NCBI RefSeq assembly: GCF_004000435.1
Contig: NZ_RBVZ01000002.1
Span: 922,501-986,500 of the forward strand
DNA: 64,000 bases
Reading direction: 5' to 3'
Source of the DNA: Alexandriicola marinus
GTDB taxonomy: Bacteria; Pseudomonadota; Alphaproteobacteria; Rhodobacterales; Rhodobacteraceae
Position numbers and translations under genes: made by a program. Each line of letters begins with the position of its first letter. Position 1 is the stretch's first letter. Shown here piece by piece: positions 1-9,391 of this stretch. A model generated the notes under the pieces. It had not been told where the DNA came from. It did no database searches and saw only the letters and a program-made list of their open reading frames with translations.

Positions 1-470
1 ATTTCCATTTGCAGATCTGCAAGCACCGTGATCGCGGCAGTCTCGAACATGGGTGAAACGAGCGCGGAGCCGTGGTCCGGCGTCAAGACTGCAAGACCCG
101 GAGGAGGCGACGTCCGACCAAGACGAGGCTGGACATCGAGAAGTGATGCAAGAAGGGCGGGCTGATCCAGACGATTCATGCGCATATGCTCTGTCAGCTT
201 GACGGCAAAGCACCTGTCGCAGGAGACATGCACAATCCGAGGGGCGATCAGCCCGAGATCGGACAAGTGGCGTGACATCGTCTCGAAAGCTGGAAAGCCA
301 TTCCCGTCGGGCGACCCACTATCCATGAGGATCGCAGTGCGGCCCGCATCGTCGACAAGCCGCCAATACCTTCGCGATGAAGCGTCGCCAGCCATCGCGC
401 GGGGCGTCCAGCCGGAATTGAGGGATTGCTCCAAAGCGCCAGCCGGGCACAGCGGTTCAACCAAGGACAT
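1..470 (-). CDS. AmgK-like sugar kinase (aminoglycoside phosphotransferase fold), 3' end cut off by window edge
   Basis: Only the first 156 codons are in the window; the frame is open to base 1. The start ATG (470-468) lies inside the last codons of tsaE, giving a 14-nt overlap and suggesting translational coupling. Residues 28-37 read GDASSRRYWR, the N-terminal signature of the APH-like kinases encoded beside tsaE in alphaproteobacteria, followed by a kinase-like N-lobe segment (TAILMDSGSP). The characterised member of this group is AmgK, which phosphorylates the anomeric position of N-acetylmuramic acid in cell-wall recycling; its partner MurU would be expected just beyond the left edge. 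The catalytic loop is outside the window, so activity cannot be judged. Family assignment is fairly secure; the AmgK substrate is inferred from context. Confidence 0.75.
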   Translation of the reverse strand, partial: MSLVEPLCPAGALEQSLNSGWTPRAMAGDASSRRYWRLVDDAGRTAILMDSGSPDGNGFPAFETMSRHLSDLGLIAPRIVHVSCDRCFAVKLTEHMRMNRLDQPALLASLLDVQPRLGRTSPPPGLAVLTPDHGSALVSPMFETAAITVLADLQME

Positions 471-924
471 CGTCCAGCCTTCCTTGCCAGACATCTGGTC
501 CTGAAAAGACAGCCAGATGCCCGGCCGGAGTTGCCGCCAGCCGCAGGTTGAGAGCCCCTTCGGGCCGTACCTCGCCCAGACGATCCGGCCATTCGATGAG
601 GCAGATCGCTTCAACGAAGGCCTCTTCAAGGCCCAGTTCCGCGATCTCTTCGCTGCCACCGAGCCGATAGAGGTCGCAATGCCAGATATCGCCCCTGGCA
701 TCGGGATAGGTCTGGACGATGGTGAAGGTGGGCGAGGGCACATCTTCGCCGGGGTTGCCCAGACGGTGCCTGATCAGGGCGCGCGCAAAGTGGGATTTGC
801 CCGATCCGATAGGGCCATGAAGCAGGATCGTATCGCCAGGTTCGAGCAGATCCGCGATCCGCATTGCGAGCGCATCTGTATCCGCCTCGTCGGGCAAAGC
901 GATTTCTCGGGAGGTGAACGTCAT
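457..924 (-). CDS. tsaE: tRNA threonylcarbamoyladenosine biosynthesis ATPase TsaE
   Basis: TsaE is the ATPase that works with TsaD and TsaB to form t6A37 on ANN-decoding tRNAs in the cytoplasm. The 155-residue product has the family length. The Walker A loop GPIGSGKS is at residues 37-44. The conserved stretch with HCDLYRLGG and the later LIEWPDRLGE segment are both TsaE hallmarks. It overlaps the downstream AmgK-like kinase by 14 nt and lies 44 nt downstream of the PAS protein on the same strand. The partner tsaD is also in this window (12565-13659). Confidence 0.95.
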   Translation of the reverse strand: MTFTSREIALPDEADTDALAMRIADLLEPGDTILLHGPIGSGKSHFARALIRHRLGNPGEDVPSPTFTIVQTYPDARGDIWHCDLYRLGGSEEIAELGLEEAFVEAICLIEWPDRLGEVRPEGALNLRLAATPAGHLAVFSGPDVWQGRLDDVLG

Positions 925-968
925 GGGCGCAGATTAGGCAGGGGCACCGTCCCTGCAAGACCAAAGGC

Positions 969-2588
969 TCAGGCAATCTGCGCCTTTGCCTCCTCCGAGA
1001 TGATCTTTGACGGTTTGGTTTCCTTGCCAACCTCGGTCAACGGGGTGAAGCCCACCATGCTTGCTCCGCCCGGCAATGGCATGAACCTGCACGAAAGCGC
1101 CCGGCCATCACGGCGGCGGATATCCCCTTCCACAAGAAACCTGTCGTTCAGCCGCGTTGCGAATTTGCGGGCCTCTTTCCAGATCGGCCCGGGGGCTGAT
1201 CGTTCCTGCCAAAGGTCGATCGCGTCTCGAAATCCGACTTCGTCCATCGCTTCGGCCGAGTGGCCCCAACAGGCCCCATAGGCCGCATTGCTGATCCAGA
1301 GCGTGCCTGCCGGGGAAAAGACGGCGATCGCCTCGTCGAGTGTATCGAGGACATTTTGCGCAATCTCGAGTTCAGACCGGAAACTCCGGGTCAGCGAAAT
1401 CTCGGCAGTGATATCCTCGAACGTAAGCGCGATGGCGCCGTCTGGATGTGGCCGTCCGGTGACGCGATAGGTCTGCCCGTTGGTGAGAGACCAGCTTTCC
1501 CGGTAGGAACCGCGTTCGGCCGCCACCTCGAGCGCCGCGACCTCCTCGCGCCATGTTCGGTAGTTCGAAGGCTCGGGGATCATGTTACCTTCGCGCAGAC
1601 GATCAAGAAACGCGCGGATCGGAGGCTGGCCGCTAAGAAAGGAAATCGGCAGCCCGGTCAGATCAAGTAGGGCGGGATTGAAGATCACCAGCCGCCGTTT
1701 GCGATCAAATATCGCAAGCCCGATGGACAGCTGAGCGAAAGTCTTTGTCATTGTTTGCAGAAACTGACGGTTCTGAGTCTCGGCGCTCACGACCTCTCCG
1801 ATATCGGAGGCAAAGTTCAGCGTCCCCGCGCCGCGTTTGCGGCTCTTGATCTCGAACCAGCGCTCGGACTGGTTTCCCTGCATGGTGATGCACAGGCGCG
1901 CTGTGGCGACGTCATCTTCGCCCGTGGTGGGGGGCAGGTTCGCGAACAGCTGCGCGGGCGGCCAGACGGTCGCCTGCCCCGGGTGCGCGGGATTGAGTTG
2001 GTCGGCCAGCTGGACATAGGCCTTGTTGGCCCATGTGATCGCGCCGCGCGAATCCTCCTGCCAGATAAGCAGGGGCGCCGCCTCGCTGATTTCTCGAAGT
2101 GTTTCGATCTCGCGTTCCATTGCCTCGACGGCTCCGGGATGAAGGCTCAGCCGGTCATCCGTTTCAGAAAGGATGGCTAGCCGGGTCATGTTTCCCCATC
2201 GTTCGATGTCGAGCCGCGCATCGTCGGAAGGCCTGTCCGAAAGGTATTGTCCCGCATCCGGGGCGGCGGCGGATATCTCCGAAAGGCCCGGAAACCGGCC
2301 GGCAAGGTGATCGAGCAGGCGCGGAAGATCACCGGCCGAGATGCCGGCCGACCGAAGGATACGGTGGCCCGATGGCGTTGCGTCGACAAGGTCGGCGCCG
2401 TCGAACAGGAAGGTGGGTGGCGATTCATCCCGGCTCTGGGTGGTCTGCATGCGAGAGGCAGAGCCGGTTTGCCGCAGGATGATCAGGCCGATGACGACTG
2501 CCGCGCTTGCCGACACCAGTGCAAGCAAGGCGGCGACGCCATTTCGGGCGGCACCCTCGGCCAGGATTTCTAACAGGTCTGTGACCAT
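969..2588 (-). CDS. Membrane-anchored multi-PAS sensory protein without a visible kinase domain
   Basis: This 539-residue protein has one N-terminal membrane segment (about residues 18-38, LLALVSASAAVVIGLIIL) and then probably three PAS folds: about residues 145-235 (APLLIWQEDSRGAITWANKA), 250-360 (QLSIGLAIFDRKRRLVIFNP) and 380-510 (LDTLDEAIAVFSPAGTLWIS). This PAS arrangement is what one sees in the sensor half of alphaproteobacterial PAS histidine kinases, but the protein ends shortly after the third PAS with a polar tail. There is no H-box and no HATPase N/G boxes. It lies between tsaE and regB on the same strand, 66 nt after regB, so co-transcription with the redox kinase is possible. The ligand and output partner are unknown. 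Confidence 0.7.
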   Translation of the reverse strand: MVTDLLEILAEGAARNGVAALLALVSASAAVVIGLIILRQTGSASRMQTTQSRDESPPTFLFDGADLVDATPSGHRILRSAGISAGDLPRLLDHLAGRFPGLSEISAAAPDAGQYLSDRPSDDARLDIERWGNMTRLAILSETDDRLSLHPGAVEAMEREIETLREISEAAPLLIWQEDSRGAITWANKAYVQLADQLNPAHPGQATVWPPAQLFANLPPTTGEDDVATARLCITMQGNQSERWFEIKSRKRGAGTLNFASDIGEVVSAETQNRQFLQTMTKTFAQLSIGLAIFDRKRRLVIFNPALLDLTGLPISFLSGQPPIRAFLDRLREGNMIPEPSNYRTWREEVAALEVAAERGSYRESWSLTNGQTYRVTGRPHPDGAIALTFEDITAEISLTRSFRSELEIAQNVLDTLDEAIAVFSPAGTLWISNAAYGACWGHSAEAMDEVGFRDAIDLWQERSAPGPIWKEARKFATRLNDRFLVEGDIRRRDGRALSCRFMPLPGGASMVGFTPLTEVGKETKPSKIISEEAKAQIA

Positions 2589-2654
2589 CGGGCAGATCCA
2601 TTCTTGGAACCGTCCCAGATTGCACCCGACAGGGTTAAAGCGGAGTTAACCGGA

Positions 2655-4025
2655 TCAGGCCCGGATCGGCACGTTCTGCCCAAGCGAATCGCTCACCTTG
2701 CTTTCGATCCGATCCCGCGGCCAGGACACCATCACGACAGCACCGCCATCCTTGCCATCCATCGCCGCCGCATTGGCAAAGCTGATTGATGCGCCGGACC
2801 GTTCCAACAGCGTCTTTGCGATGAACAGGCCAAGCCCCATGCCTTCGTAGCCGGGTCTGCGACGCTGATCTTCGCCTTGTCTGCGACTGCGCACGAACGG
2901 ATCACCGATCCGCCCGAAGACCGATTGCGGATAGCCCGTTCCATCATCTTCGATCCGGATTGTGATGGTATTAGCTGACCACAGGACTTCGACCTCGACG
3001 GACTGGTCGGCGAAATCGACGGCGTTCTGGATCAGGTTTCGCAGCCCATGGACGATCTCGGGTCGGCGAAAGATTTCCGGCTGCCGCGGATCGGAATCCG
3101 CCGCGGGTGCGACCTCGAATATGACGGTCTTTCCCCTGTCGACATGGGGTTCGGCCGCCTCTCTGACCACGGCCTCGACCGGTGCCTTGCGCAGGTGAAG
3201 ATCCTCTTTTCCCGCGCGGCCCATGGACCTCAGGATATCGCGGCACCTGTCCGACTGATCGCGGATCAGCGTGACATCCTCGACAAGGTCTGGCCTGTCC
3301 CCCAGCTCCTCGAGCAATTCGCCCGAAACCAGCTTGATCGTGGCCAGAGGGGTGCCCAGTTCATGCGCCGCCGCCGCAACGACGCCGCCAAGATCGGTCA
3401 GCTTCTGTTCCCGTGACAAGGCGAGCTGCGTCGCCAAGAGCGCCTCGTTCATCATGTGCATTTCGTTCGTCACCCGGCGGGCATAGGCCGCCAGGAACAC
3501 AACGCCGATCACCAGCGCGATCCAGAAGCCGAATACGAAGATGTCAGGAAGAACGAGCGTCTCGCCCGACCCGAGGATCAAAGGAAGATTGAACCTTGCA
3601 AGGAAACTGATCACGAGGATCGACAGACCCGCCAGAAGCGTCATGCTTGCCAGTCTAAGCACCGATGCCGCAATGGAGACCGGTGCCAGAAGCAACAGCG
3701 CGAAGGGATTGGTCAGCCCGCCCGTGATGTAAAGCAAGAGGCCCAGCTGAAGGATGTCGAAGACGATCATCAGCATCGCCTCGTGTTCCGCCAACCGTTT
3801 GTTGCCGGGATAGACCACGGTGAAGATCAGGTTGCCGATGACGGAGGCACCCACTGTCATGACAGCCAGACCGATGTCGAAACGTATGTCGAAATGGAAA
3901 TAGGCGACGAGGATCGCGCCCATCTGGCCCGCGATGGCAAACCAGCGCAGGATCACAAGGGTGCGAAGGCGGACCCAGTTGTTCCGCTTTGTATCGCGCA
4001 GCATCTCGATTTCATTGGGGGACAT
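2655..4025 (-). CDS. regB: Redox-sensing histidine kinase RegB/PrrB/ActS
   Basis: This is the membrane histidine kinase of the global RegB/RegA redox system, which controls respiration, carbon and nitrogen fixation and photosynthesis genes in related bacteria. The 456-residue protein has several N-terminal membrane helices (about 20-185). It carries the quinone-sensing heptapeptide GGLTNPF (102-108), the H-box AAAHELGTPLATIK with phospho-acceptor His221, and the redox-active cysteine Cys261 in SDRCRDILRSMG. The ATPase domain has an N-box (NLIQNAVDFA) and G-box (GMGLGLFIAKTLLERSGA). All residues expected for sensing and autophosphorylation are present. It is divergent from senC-regA; the 89-nt gap should hold both promoters. 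Confidence 0.97.
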   Translation of the reverse strand: MSPNEIEMLRDTKRNNWVRLRTLVILRWFAIAGQMGAILVAYFHFDIRFDIGLAVMTVGASVIGNLIFTVVYPGNKRLAEHEAMLMIVFDILQLGLLLYITGGLTNPFALLLLAPVSIAASVLRLASMTLLAGLSILVISFLARFNLPLILGSGETLVLPDIFVFGFWIALVIGVVFLAAYARRVTNEMHMMNEALLATQLALSREQKLTDLGGVVAAAAHELGTPLATIKLVSGELLEELGDRPDLVEDVTLIRDQSDRCRDILRSMGRAGKEDLHLRKAPVEAVVREAAEPHVDRGKTVIFEVAPAADSDPRQPEIFRRPEIVHGLRNLIQNAVDFADQSVEVEVLWSANTITIRIEDDGTGYPQSVFGRIGDPFVRSRRQGEDQRRRPGYEGMGLGLFIAKTLLERSGASISFANAAAMDGKDGGAVVMVSWPRDRIESKVSDSLGQNVPIRA

Positions 4026-4114
4026 GGCGATCTCGCGGATGTGTTAAACCGTCTCATTGTTATTTGGCCCAAGACCCCCGATCAATGCGCGCAAACGAAG
4101 CGGAGCAAGAACAG

Positions 4115-4744
4115 ATGAAACGCAATCCAGCCCTGGCCTCTGCCGGTGTCGCGATCGTGGCTGTCGGCGGTATCCTGATCTACACGACGATGATGGGTCC
4201 CTCGGGCCCCTCGGGTTTCGAAGACTGCCGGCAGGGCGCGGTGGCCGGCGATATCGGCGGACCCTTCGAACTGGTCGATGAGACCGGGGCAATCGTCACG
4301 GATGCCGATGTCATCACCGAACCGACGATCCTGTATTTCGGATATACCTTCTGCCCTGACGTGTGCCCGCTTGATACGATGCGCAACGCGCAGGCCGTTG
4401 ATATCCTTGCCGAACGCGGGATTGAGGCAACCCCGGTGTTCATTAGCATCGATCCCGAACGCGACACGCCCGAAGTGGTGGGCCGGTTTGCCGACAACTT
4501 CCACGACAAGATGATCGGCCTGACCGGCAGTGCGGAACAGGTGTCAGCCGCGTCGCAGGCTTACCGGACATTCTATCGCAAGGTCGAAGAAGAGGGGGAT
4601 GAGGAATATTACCTCATGGACCACTCGACCTTCACCTATCTTGTCTTGCCCGGTTACGGCTTCGTCGATTTCGTGCGAAGGGAGGATAGCCCCGAGAATA
4701 TTGCAGACAGGCTGGCCTGTTTCGTGGAGGCTGCTGAAAATTGA
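4115..4744 (+). CDS. senC: SCO1/SenC/PrrC copper chaperone
   Basis: SenC (PrrC) is a membrane-tethered copper-binding thioredoxin-fold protein that helps assemble the CuA or CuB site of cytochrome oxidases. The 209-residue product has an N-terminal membrane anchor (about 8-28), the CxxxC copper motif FCPDVCP (Cys80, Cys84) and the distal copper-ligand histidine (His170, in MDHSTF). I chose the ATG at 4115 because GGAG lies about 9 nt upstream; an in-frame ATG at 4085 would add ten polar residues ahead of the anchor and has no clear ribosome site. It is the first gene of the senC-regA unit. Confidence 0.93.
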   Translation: MKRNPALASAGVAIVAVGGILIYTTMMGPSGPSGFEDCRQGAVAGDIGGPFELVDETGAIVTDADVITEPTILYFGYTFCPDVCPLDTMRNAQAVDILAERGIEATPVFISIDPERDTPEVVGRFADNFHDKMIGLTGSAEQVSAASQAYRTFYRKVEEEGDEEYYLMDHSTFTYLVLPGYGFVDFVRREDSPENIADRLACFVEAAEN

Positions 4745-4775
4745 CCGGGGGGCCTTGTCGGGCTAACTGACGGTC

Positions 4776-5348
4776 ATGAACAGAATGGTGCGCGTAGTGA
4801 CGACCGAAAAGATGACCCTCGGGGACGATCCCTCCCTCCTTCTCGTCGATGATGACGAGGCATTTCTCAAGCGTTTGGGAAAGGCGATGGAAAAGCGGGG
4901 GTTCGATGTCGAGATGGCGTCGAGTGTCGCGGCCGGCAAGGCCATCGCGACCGCCAGGCCCCCGGCCTATGCGGTTGTTGACCTCAGGCTCGAGGACGGT
5001 AACGGGCTCGATGTGGTCGAGACCTTGCGCGAACGACGTCCCGACAGCCGGATCGTCGTTTTGACGGGTTATGGCGCAATCGCGACGGCGGTGGCCGCCG
5101 TGAAGATCGGAGCCACGGATTATCTTTCTAAGCCTGCAGACGCGGCAGATATCATCAACGCGCTCGTCGCGCAGGACGATGCGCTTCCGCCGCCGCCCGA
5201 AAATCCCATGAGCGCGGATCGCGTTCGCTGGGAACATATCCAGCGCGTCTACGAGCTTTGTGATCGCAACGTCAGCGAAACGGCGCGGCGCCTGAACATG
5301 CACAGGCGAACCTTGCAGCGGATCCTTGCCAAGCGAAGCCCGAAGTAG
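4776..5348 (+). CDS. regA: Redox response regulator RegA/PrrA/ActR
   Basis: This is the cognate DNA-binding response regulator of RegB. The receiver domain (about 20-130) has the acidic cluster DDD at 25-27, phospho-acceptor Asp69 (VVDLRLEDGNGLD), Thr97 and Lys119 (SKP). A proline linker (PPPPENP, 138-144) and a Fis-type helix-turn-helix (about 158-186, NVSETARRLNMHRRTLQRIL) follow; both are diagnostic of RegA. The product is 190 residues from the first ATG, a few more than the roughly 184 typical of the family, so an internal ATG (4785 or 4812) may be the true start. It follows senC by 31 nt and converges on the GNAT gene. Confidence 0.95.
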   Translation: MNRMVRVVTTEKMTLGDDPSLLLVDDDEAFLKRLGKAMEKRGFDVEMASSVAAGKAIATARPPAYAVVDLRLEDGNGLDVVETLRERRPDSRIVVLTGYGAIATAVAAVKIGATDYLSKPADAADIINALVAQDDALPPPPENPMSADRVRWEHIQRVYELCDRNVSETARRLNMHRRTLQRILAKRSPK

Positions 5349-5362
5349 CGGTCAGCGGCCGG

Positions 5363-5860
5363 TCACAGATCGTACCGTTTGCGGATCCTGTCGACCAGTG
5401 TGCCATCCCTGAGCGGGACCGCGTGCAGGACGTCGTAATCCCGAAACCCCATCGCCTCATAATACCTCAGACCGGACACGTTGTCAGAGCGGATGGTCGC
5501 GTCGATCACGCTGACACCGGATGCCTCTGCGACAGCCTTGGTGGCGTCGAACAGTTTCCGGCCGATTCCCGATCCGCTTGCATCGGGGCTGACGAAGCTG
5601 GCGATGATGGCCCAGCCTTCGGGGAATGGATCGCCGTCGTCATCAGGCCAGACAAGGGTCTGAAAACCGATGGGAATTCCGTCGCGTTCTGCCACTTGGC
5701 AGCTGATCAATTGGGGGGGAGCGATGTAATGGCGCAGAAGCCGGCTTGCATCGAAAGGTGTCTGATGCGCGGTTGTCCCGCCTGCTGCGATGATCGGATT
5801 GACGACCTGCGTCAAAGCCTGTGCATCGTCATTCTTGGCGGGCCGTATCCTGAGGGCCAT
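5363..5860 (-). CDS. GNAT-family N-acetyltransferase
   Basis: The 165-residue product has the GNAT fold: an N-terminal beta strand (ALRIRPAKNDDAQALTQVVN), the acetyl-CoA loop region (SPDASGSGIGRKLFDATKAVAEASGV, about 106-131, with the Q/RxxGxG/A-type motif) and a C-terminal strand (SGLRYYEAMGFRDYDVLHAV). The sequence around HQTPFDAS resembles phosphinothricin/methionine-sulfoximine-type acetyltransferases, but substrate prediction from this is weak. It is convergent with regA and separated from it by 14 nt, with no evident operon partner. Confidence 0.8.
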   Translation of the reverse strand: MALRIRPAKNDDAQALTQVVNPIIAAGGTTAHQTPFDASRLLRHYIAPPQLISCQVAERDGIPIGFQTLVWPDDDGDPFPEGWAIIASFVSPDASGSGIGRKLFDATKAVAEASGVSVIDATIRSDNVSGLRYYEAMGFRDYDVLHAVPLRDGTLVDRIRKRYDL

Positions 5861-5999
5861 TCTTAACCTGTTATATTTGTTCGGATAACGACTTTAGCCG
5901 GTTGGATTTCCAGTGCAAGCGCGCGTTTCGAATGGTTTCACCGTCGCGATTTCGACAATCCAATCGGCATCGACAAGTCCAACAGGACCGATCGACACG

Positions 6000-6584
6000 C
6001 TACATTGCAGCAAGAAGAACATTGTGCCGGGCCGTAAAGGCCCGACGCACCTCTGCAGGGGGGCGCAGCTTGATTTCCAGACCCTGTGCCAGTTCGGGAT
6101 CCGGTTTTCCGAAGAACCGGTCAGCCTCGGCTTCGGTAAAGCCTGCGATCTGGGTCGCCTCGAGCCATGCGCTGATCCGGTCGGCCTTCTTGATCTGTCG
6201 CTTGATCGTCTGAGGTATGGCCGCGGGCAGGCCGAAGCGGATATGCACCGCCGCGGCCAGCCGTTCATCCAGCGCGCCATAGCCCGGTCCAACGGCAGCC
6301 TTGACCGGAGAAATCATGTCGCCGATCACATATTCCGGCGCATCATGCAGAAGGGCTGCCAGCCGCCATTTGATCGGCGAGGCCGGAGCGATGCGGCCAA
6401 AGATCTCTTCGACGAGAAGGGAGTGCTCGGCCACGGAATAGGCGAAATCTCCGCGTGTCTGACCGTTCCATCGGGCGACGAAGGCGAGGCCATGGGCGAT
6501 GTCCTCGATCTCCACGTCGACGGGCGTCGGATCAAGAAGATCAAGCCGCCGTCCCGACAGCATCCGTTGCCAGGCGCGCGTCAT
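6000..6584 (-). CDS. HD-domain phosphohydrolase, YfbR-like 5'-nucleotidase
   Basis: The 194-residue protein carries an HD metal-binding core: His31 (EDIAHGLAFV), His54 (SVAEHSLLV), the His80-Asp81 doublet (ALLHDAPEYVIGD) and a later Asp in KKADRISAWLEA. This matches the YfbR/YfdR type of HD protein, which dephosphorylates deoxynucleoside 5'-monophosphates. It is divergent from ahcY across a 229-nt gap. A 6-bp hairpin (6593-6608) lies just upstream of its start. Substrate is by family analogy only. Confidence 0.8.
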   Translation of the reverse strand: MTRAWQRMLSGRRLDLLDPTPVDVEIEDIAHGLAFVARWNGQTRGDFAYSVAEHSLLVEEIFGRIAPASPIKWRLAALLHDAPEYVIGDMISPVKAAVGPGYGALDERLAAAVHIRFGLPAAIPQTIKRQIKKADRISAWLEATQIAGFTEAEADRFFGKPDPELAQGLEIKLRPPAEVRRAFTARHNVLLAAM

Positions 6585-6813
6585 CTGGTGGTGTCCGCGC
6601 TTGCGGACCGCAAGACCCGACCGGTCGGAAGTAGGAAACTATGCATCGTCAGCCATATGCGAACAGAGTTCCGGACGCCTAGCATGTGGGCATATGCCGG
6701 ATCAATCAGCCGGATAAGGGGATGTGGCGACTGCGCGGATTGCCCATGACCGCTCCCGGTGCTATCTGCCCTCGCAATAGACGCGAACAGCATCATCCGA
6801 GGAGCTTCGGCCA

Positions 6814-8208
6814 ATGGCCAAGGATTACATTGTAAAAGACATTTCGCTCGCCGCTTATGGCCGCAAGGAACTGGATATCGCCGAAACCGAGATGCCGGGC
6901 CTGATGGCCCTGCGCAAGGAATATGGCGAGAGCAAACCCCTGAAGGGAGCCCGGATCGCCGGCTCTCTACACATGACGATCCAGACCGCCGTTCTGATCG
7001 AAACGCTGGTCGAACTTGGCGCCGATGTGCGCTGGGCGTCGTGCAACATCTTCTCCACCCAGGATCACGCGGCCGCCGCCATTGCCGAAAGCGGGACACC
7101 CGTTTTCGCCATCAAGGGCGAAACGCTTGAGGAATACTGGGATTACGCCGACCGGATCTTCCAGTTCGAAGAGGGCGGTTGCAACATGATCCTCGACGAT
7201 GGCGGTGACGCCACGCTCTATATCCTGATGGGCGCCCGCGTCGAAGAAGGCGAAGAAGACCTGATCGCCGTGCCCACCTCGGAAGAGGAAGAGGCGCTTT
7301 TCGCCCAGATCCGCAAGCGGATGAAGGAAAGCCCCGGCTGGTTCGTCAAGCAGCGCCACATGATCCAGGGCGTATCCGAGGAAACGACGACCGGTGTTCA
7401 CCGTCTCTACAAGATGATGGAAAAGGGCCATTTGCCGTTCCCCGCCATCAACGTGAACGACAGCGTCACCAAGTCGAAATTCGACAACAAGTATGGCTGT
7501 AAAGAAAGCCTTGTTGACGGCATCCGCCGCGCCACCGACACCATGATGGCTGGCAAGGTCGCGGTTGTCTGCGGCTATGGCGATGTGGGCAAGGGCTCGG
7601 CCGCGTCGCTGCGCGGTGCCGGTGCGCGGGTCAAGGTGACCGAGGTCGATCCGATCTGCGCGCTACAGGCCGCGATGGACGGTTTCGAAGTCGTCCTTCT
7701 GGAAGACGAGGTGGCAAGCGCCGACATCTTCATCACCACGACCGGCAACAAGGACGTCATCCGCATCGAGCATATGCGCGAGATGAAGGACATGGCGATC
7801 GTCGGCAACATCGGTCACTTCGACAACGAGATCCAGGTGGCCAGCCTCAAGAACCACAAGTGGACGAACATCAAGGAACAGGTGGACATGATCGAAATGC
7901 CCTCGGGCAATCGGATCATCCTTCTGTCCGAAGGCCGTCTTCTGAACCTTGGCAATGCGACGGGTCACCCGTCCTTCGTGATGTCGGCCAGCTTTACCAA
8001 CCAGGTTCTTGCGCAGATCGAGCTCTGGACGAAGGGCGACCAATACAAGAACGAGGTCTATGTCCTGCCCAAGCATCTGGATGAAAAGGTGGCATGGCTT
8101 CACCTTGCCAAGGTCGGCGCCAAGCTGACCCCTCTGGATCCCGAGCAGGCCGCTTATATCGGCGTCGCGCCCGAGGGCCCGTTCAAGCCCGAGCATTACC
8201 GCTATTGA
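6814..8208 (+). CDS. ahcY: Adenosylhomocysteinase (S-adenosyl-L-homocysteine hydrolase)
   Basis: AhcY splits S-adenosylhomocysteine into adenosine and homocysteine, relieving product inhibition of methyltransferases. At 464 residues it has the length of the bacterial tetrameric enzyme. The NAD-binding loop [12 protein letters not shown] is near residue 254, the substrate-domain segment [16 protein letters not shown] near 50, and the C-terminus ends in the family's cofactor-contacting KPEHYRY. A strong ribosome site (GAGGAG) precedes the ATG. It is monocistronic, with its own Rho-independent terminator directly downstream. Confidence 0.98.
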   Translation: MAKDYIVKDISLAAYGRKELDIAETEMPGLMALRKEYGESKPLKGARIAGSLHMTIQTAVLIETLVELGADVRWASCNIFSTQDHAAAAIAESGTPVFAIKGETLEEYWDYADRIFQFEEGGCNMILDDGGDATLYILMGARVEEGEEDLIAVPTSEEEEALFAQIRKRMKESPGWFVKQRHMIQGVSEETTTGVHRLYKMMEKGHLPFPAINVNDSVTKSKFDNKYGCKESLVDGIRRATDTMMAGKVAVVCGYGDVGKGSAASLRGAGARVKVTEVDPICALQAAMDGFEVVLLEDEVASADIFITTTGNKDVIRIEHMREMKDMAIVGNIGHFDNEIQVASLKNHKWTNIKEQVDMIEMPSGNRIILLSEGRLLNLGNATGHPSFVMSASFTNQVLAQIELWTKGDQYKNEVYVLPKHLDEKVAWLHLAKVGAKLTPLDPEQAAYIGVAPEGPFKPEHYRY

Positions 8209-8232
8209 TCAGGCCAAGAGCCTGCGAGAACC

Positions 8233-8262
8233 AAAGCCGCCGGGTCGTTCCGGCGGCTTTTT
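8233..8262 (+). terminator. Rho-independent terminator of ahcY
   Basis: A perfect 11-bp stem, AAAGCCGCCGG (8233-8243) pairing with 8250-8260, encloses the 6-nt loop GTCGTT. The stem's own T-run continues into TTC. It starts 24 nt after the ahcY stop. The flanking A- and T-runs make it able to work on both strands, so it may also stop leftward transcripts from the LysR gene. Confidence 0.9.
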
Positions 8263-8395
8263 CAATGGCAGTGGCAGAAACCCAACGACCATTTGACGCG
8301 ATCACCGATGAACGGGTCTTGGCCGGTGATGGAGCTCGCGCCGACATGATCGTCCTGTCACCCGTTCAGGCAGCCTCGGACAGAGGCGCAATCGG

Positions 8396-9340
8396 TCACG
8401 TTGCCGCTTCATCCAGCGGCGCAAGAAGTTCGGCAATCTGGTGGCGCATCCAATTGTGCGCGGGGCTCGCTGAGAACCGGCGATGCCAGATCAGGTTGAT
8501 ATGGGCTGTCGGCACCGGCATGGGCGGGCGGAACACCTCCAACCCCGCGGCATCGGCGATATGACGGGCCAGGGCGCTGGGCAGGAGCGCGACAAGATCC
8601 GATCCGGCGACCGCACGATAAACCCCGGAAAAGACCGGCATCGTCATCACGACGCGGCGTTCGCGGCCCAGCTTGGCCAATGCTGCGTCGCCCATGGCGC
8701 GGCTGTTGCCCTCTGGTGAAAACAGAACGTGACCCAGATCGCAGAACAGATCGAGCGGCACGACATCGCCGGGCGCCAGCCCGGCGCGCGATAGCCGGGG
8801 GTGGCCTGCGCGCGCGATGACAAGAAAGCCCGATTGAAAGACGGACGCCGACTCGATCCAGTCAGGCAGGTCGATGCGCGGGATCAGCGCGAAATCGACT
8901 TCGTAGCGGTCAAGCGTATCAACGTAGCTGTCAGGCACGAGATCAACCAGATGAACCCGCATCGCCGGTGCATGCTTCTGCAGCCGTTCGGCAAGCTGTG
9001 GCATCAGCAGCTCGGCAAAGAAATCGCTGCCCGAAATGCGAAAGCTGGCATCCGAGGTTTCCGGCGTGAAATCCCCGGGTCCGCCGATCAGTGTTTCGAT
9101 CCCGGCCATTATCTCTCTGAGCGGTTCTTGCAAGGACCGGGCATATTGCGTCGGCTCGAGCCCCTGCCCACGACGAAAGAACAACTCGTCCCCCAGCGAT
9201 GCCCGCAGCCGCGAGAGAGCCGCCGAAACAGCGGGTTGCGACAGGCCGACCCGCTCCCCCGCCCGAACCGTCGAGTTTTCCTTCAGAAGCACATCGAGAA
9301 CGCGAAGCAGATTCAGATCGAAGCTTGCCAAATTCGCCAT
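8396..9340 (-). CDS. LysR-family transcriptional regulator
   Basis: The product starts with the canonical winged helix-turn-helix of LysR regulators (FDLNLLRVLDVLLKE..., with SQPAVSAALSRLR as recognition helix and GDELFFRRGQGLEPT after it), then a two-lobed effector domain. I prefer the ATG at 9340 (MANLASFDLN), which gives the usual short lead-in; an in-frame upstream start at 9367 would add nine residues. The N-terminal domain is closest in style to the NodD/PcpR/LeuO subgroup. It lies 51 nt downstream of the HD-type oxygenase-like gene on the same strand and may be co-transcribed with it or regulate it. Effector unknown. Confidence 0.88.
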   Translation of the reverse strand: MANLASFDLNLLRVLDVLLKENSTVRAGERVGLSQPAVSAALSRLRASLGDELFFRRGQGLEPTQYARSLQEPLREIMAGIETLIGGPGDFTPETSDASFRISGSDFFAELLMPQLAERLQKHAPAMRVHLVDLVPDSYVDTLDRYEVDFALIPRIDLPDWIESASVFQSGFLVIARAGHPRLSRAGLAPGDVVPLDLFCDLGHVLFSPEGNSRAMGDAALAKLGRERRVVMTMPVFSGVYRAVAGSDLVALLPSALARHIADAAGLEVFRPPMPVPTAHINLIWHRRFSASPAHNWMRHQIAELLAPLDEAAT

Positions 9341-9391
9341 GTGAATGACGATACGCAAATCAATCAAACAGGAAAATAGCCTAGTCGTAGA

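Noticed and set aside
6585-6813. Possible S-adenosylhomocysteine riboswitch upstream of ahcY
   Set aside because: The region does not show the conserved core of the SAH riboswitch as I know it; only short hairpins and CATATG repeats are present.
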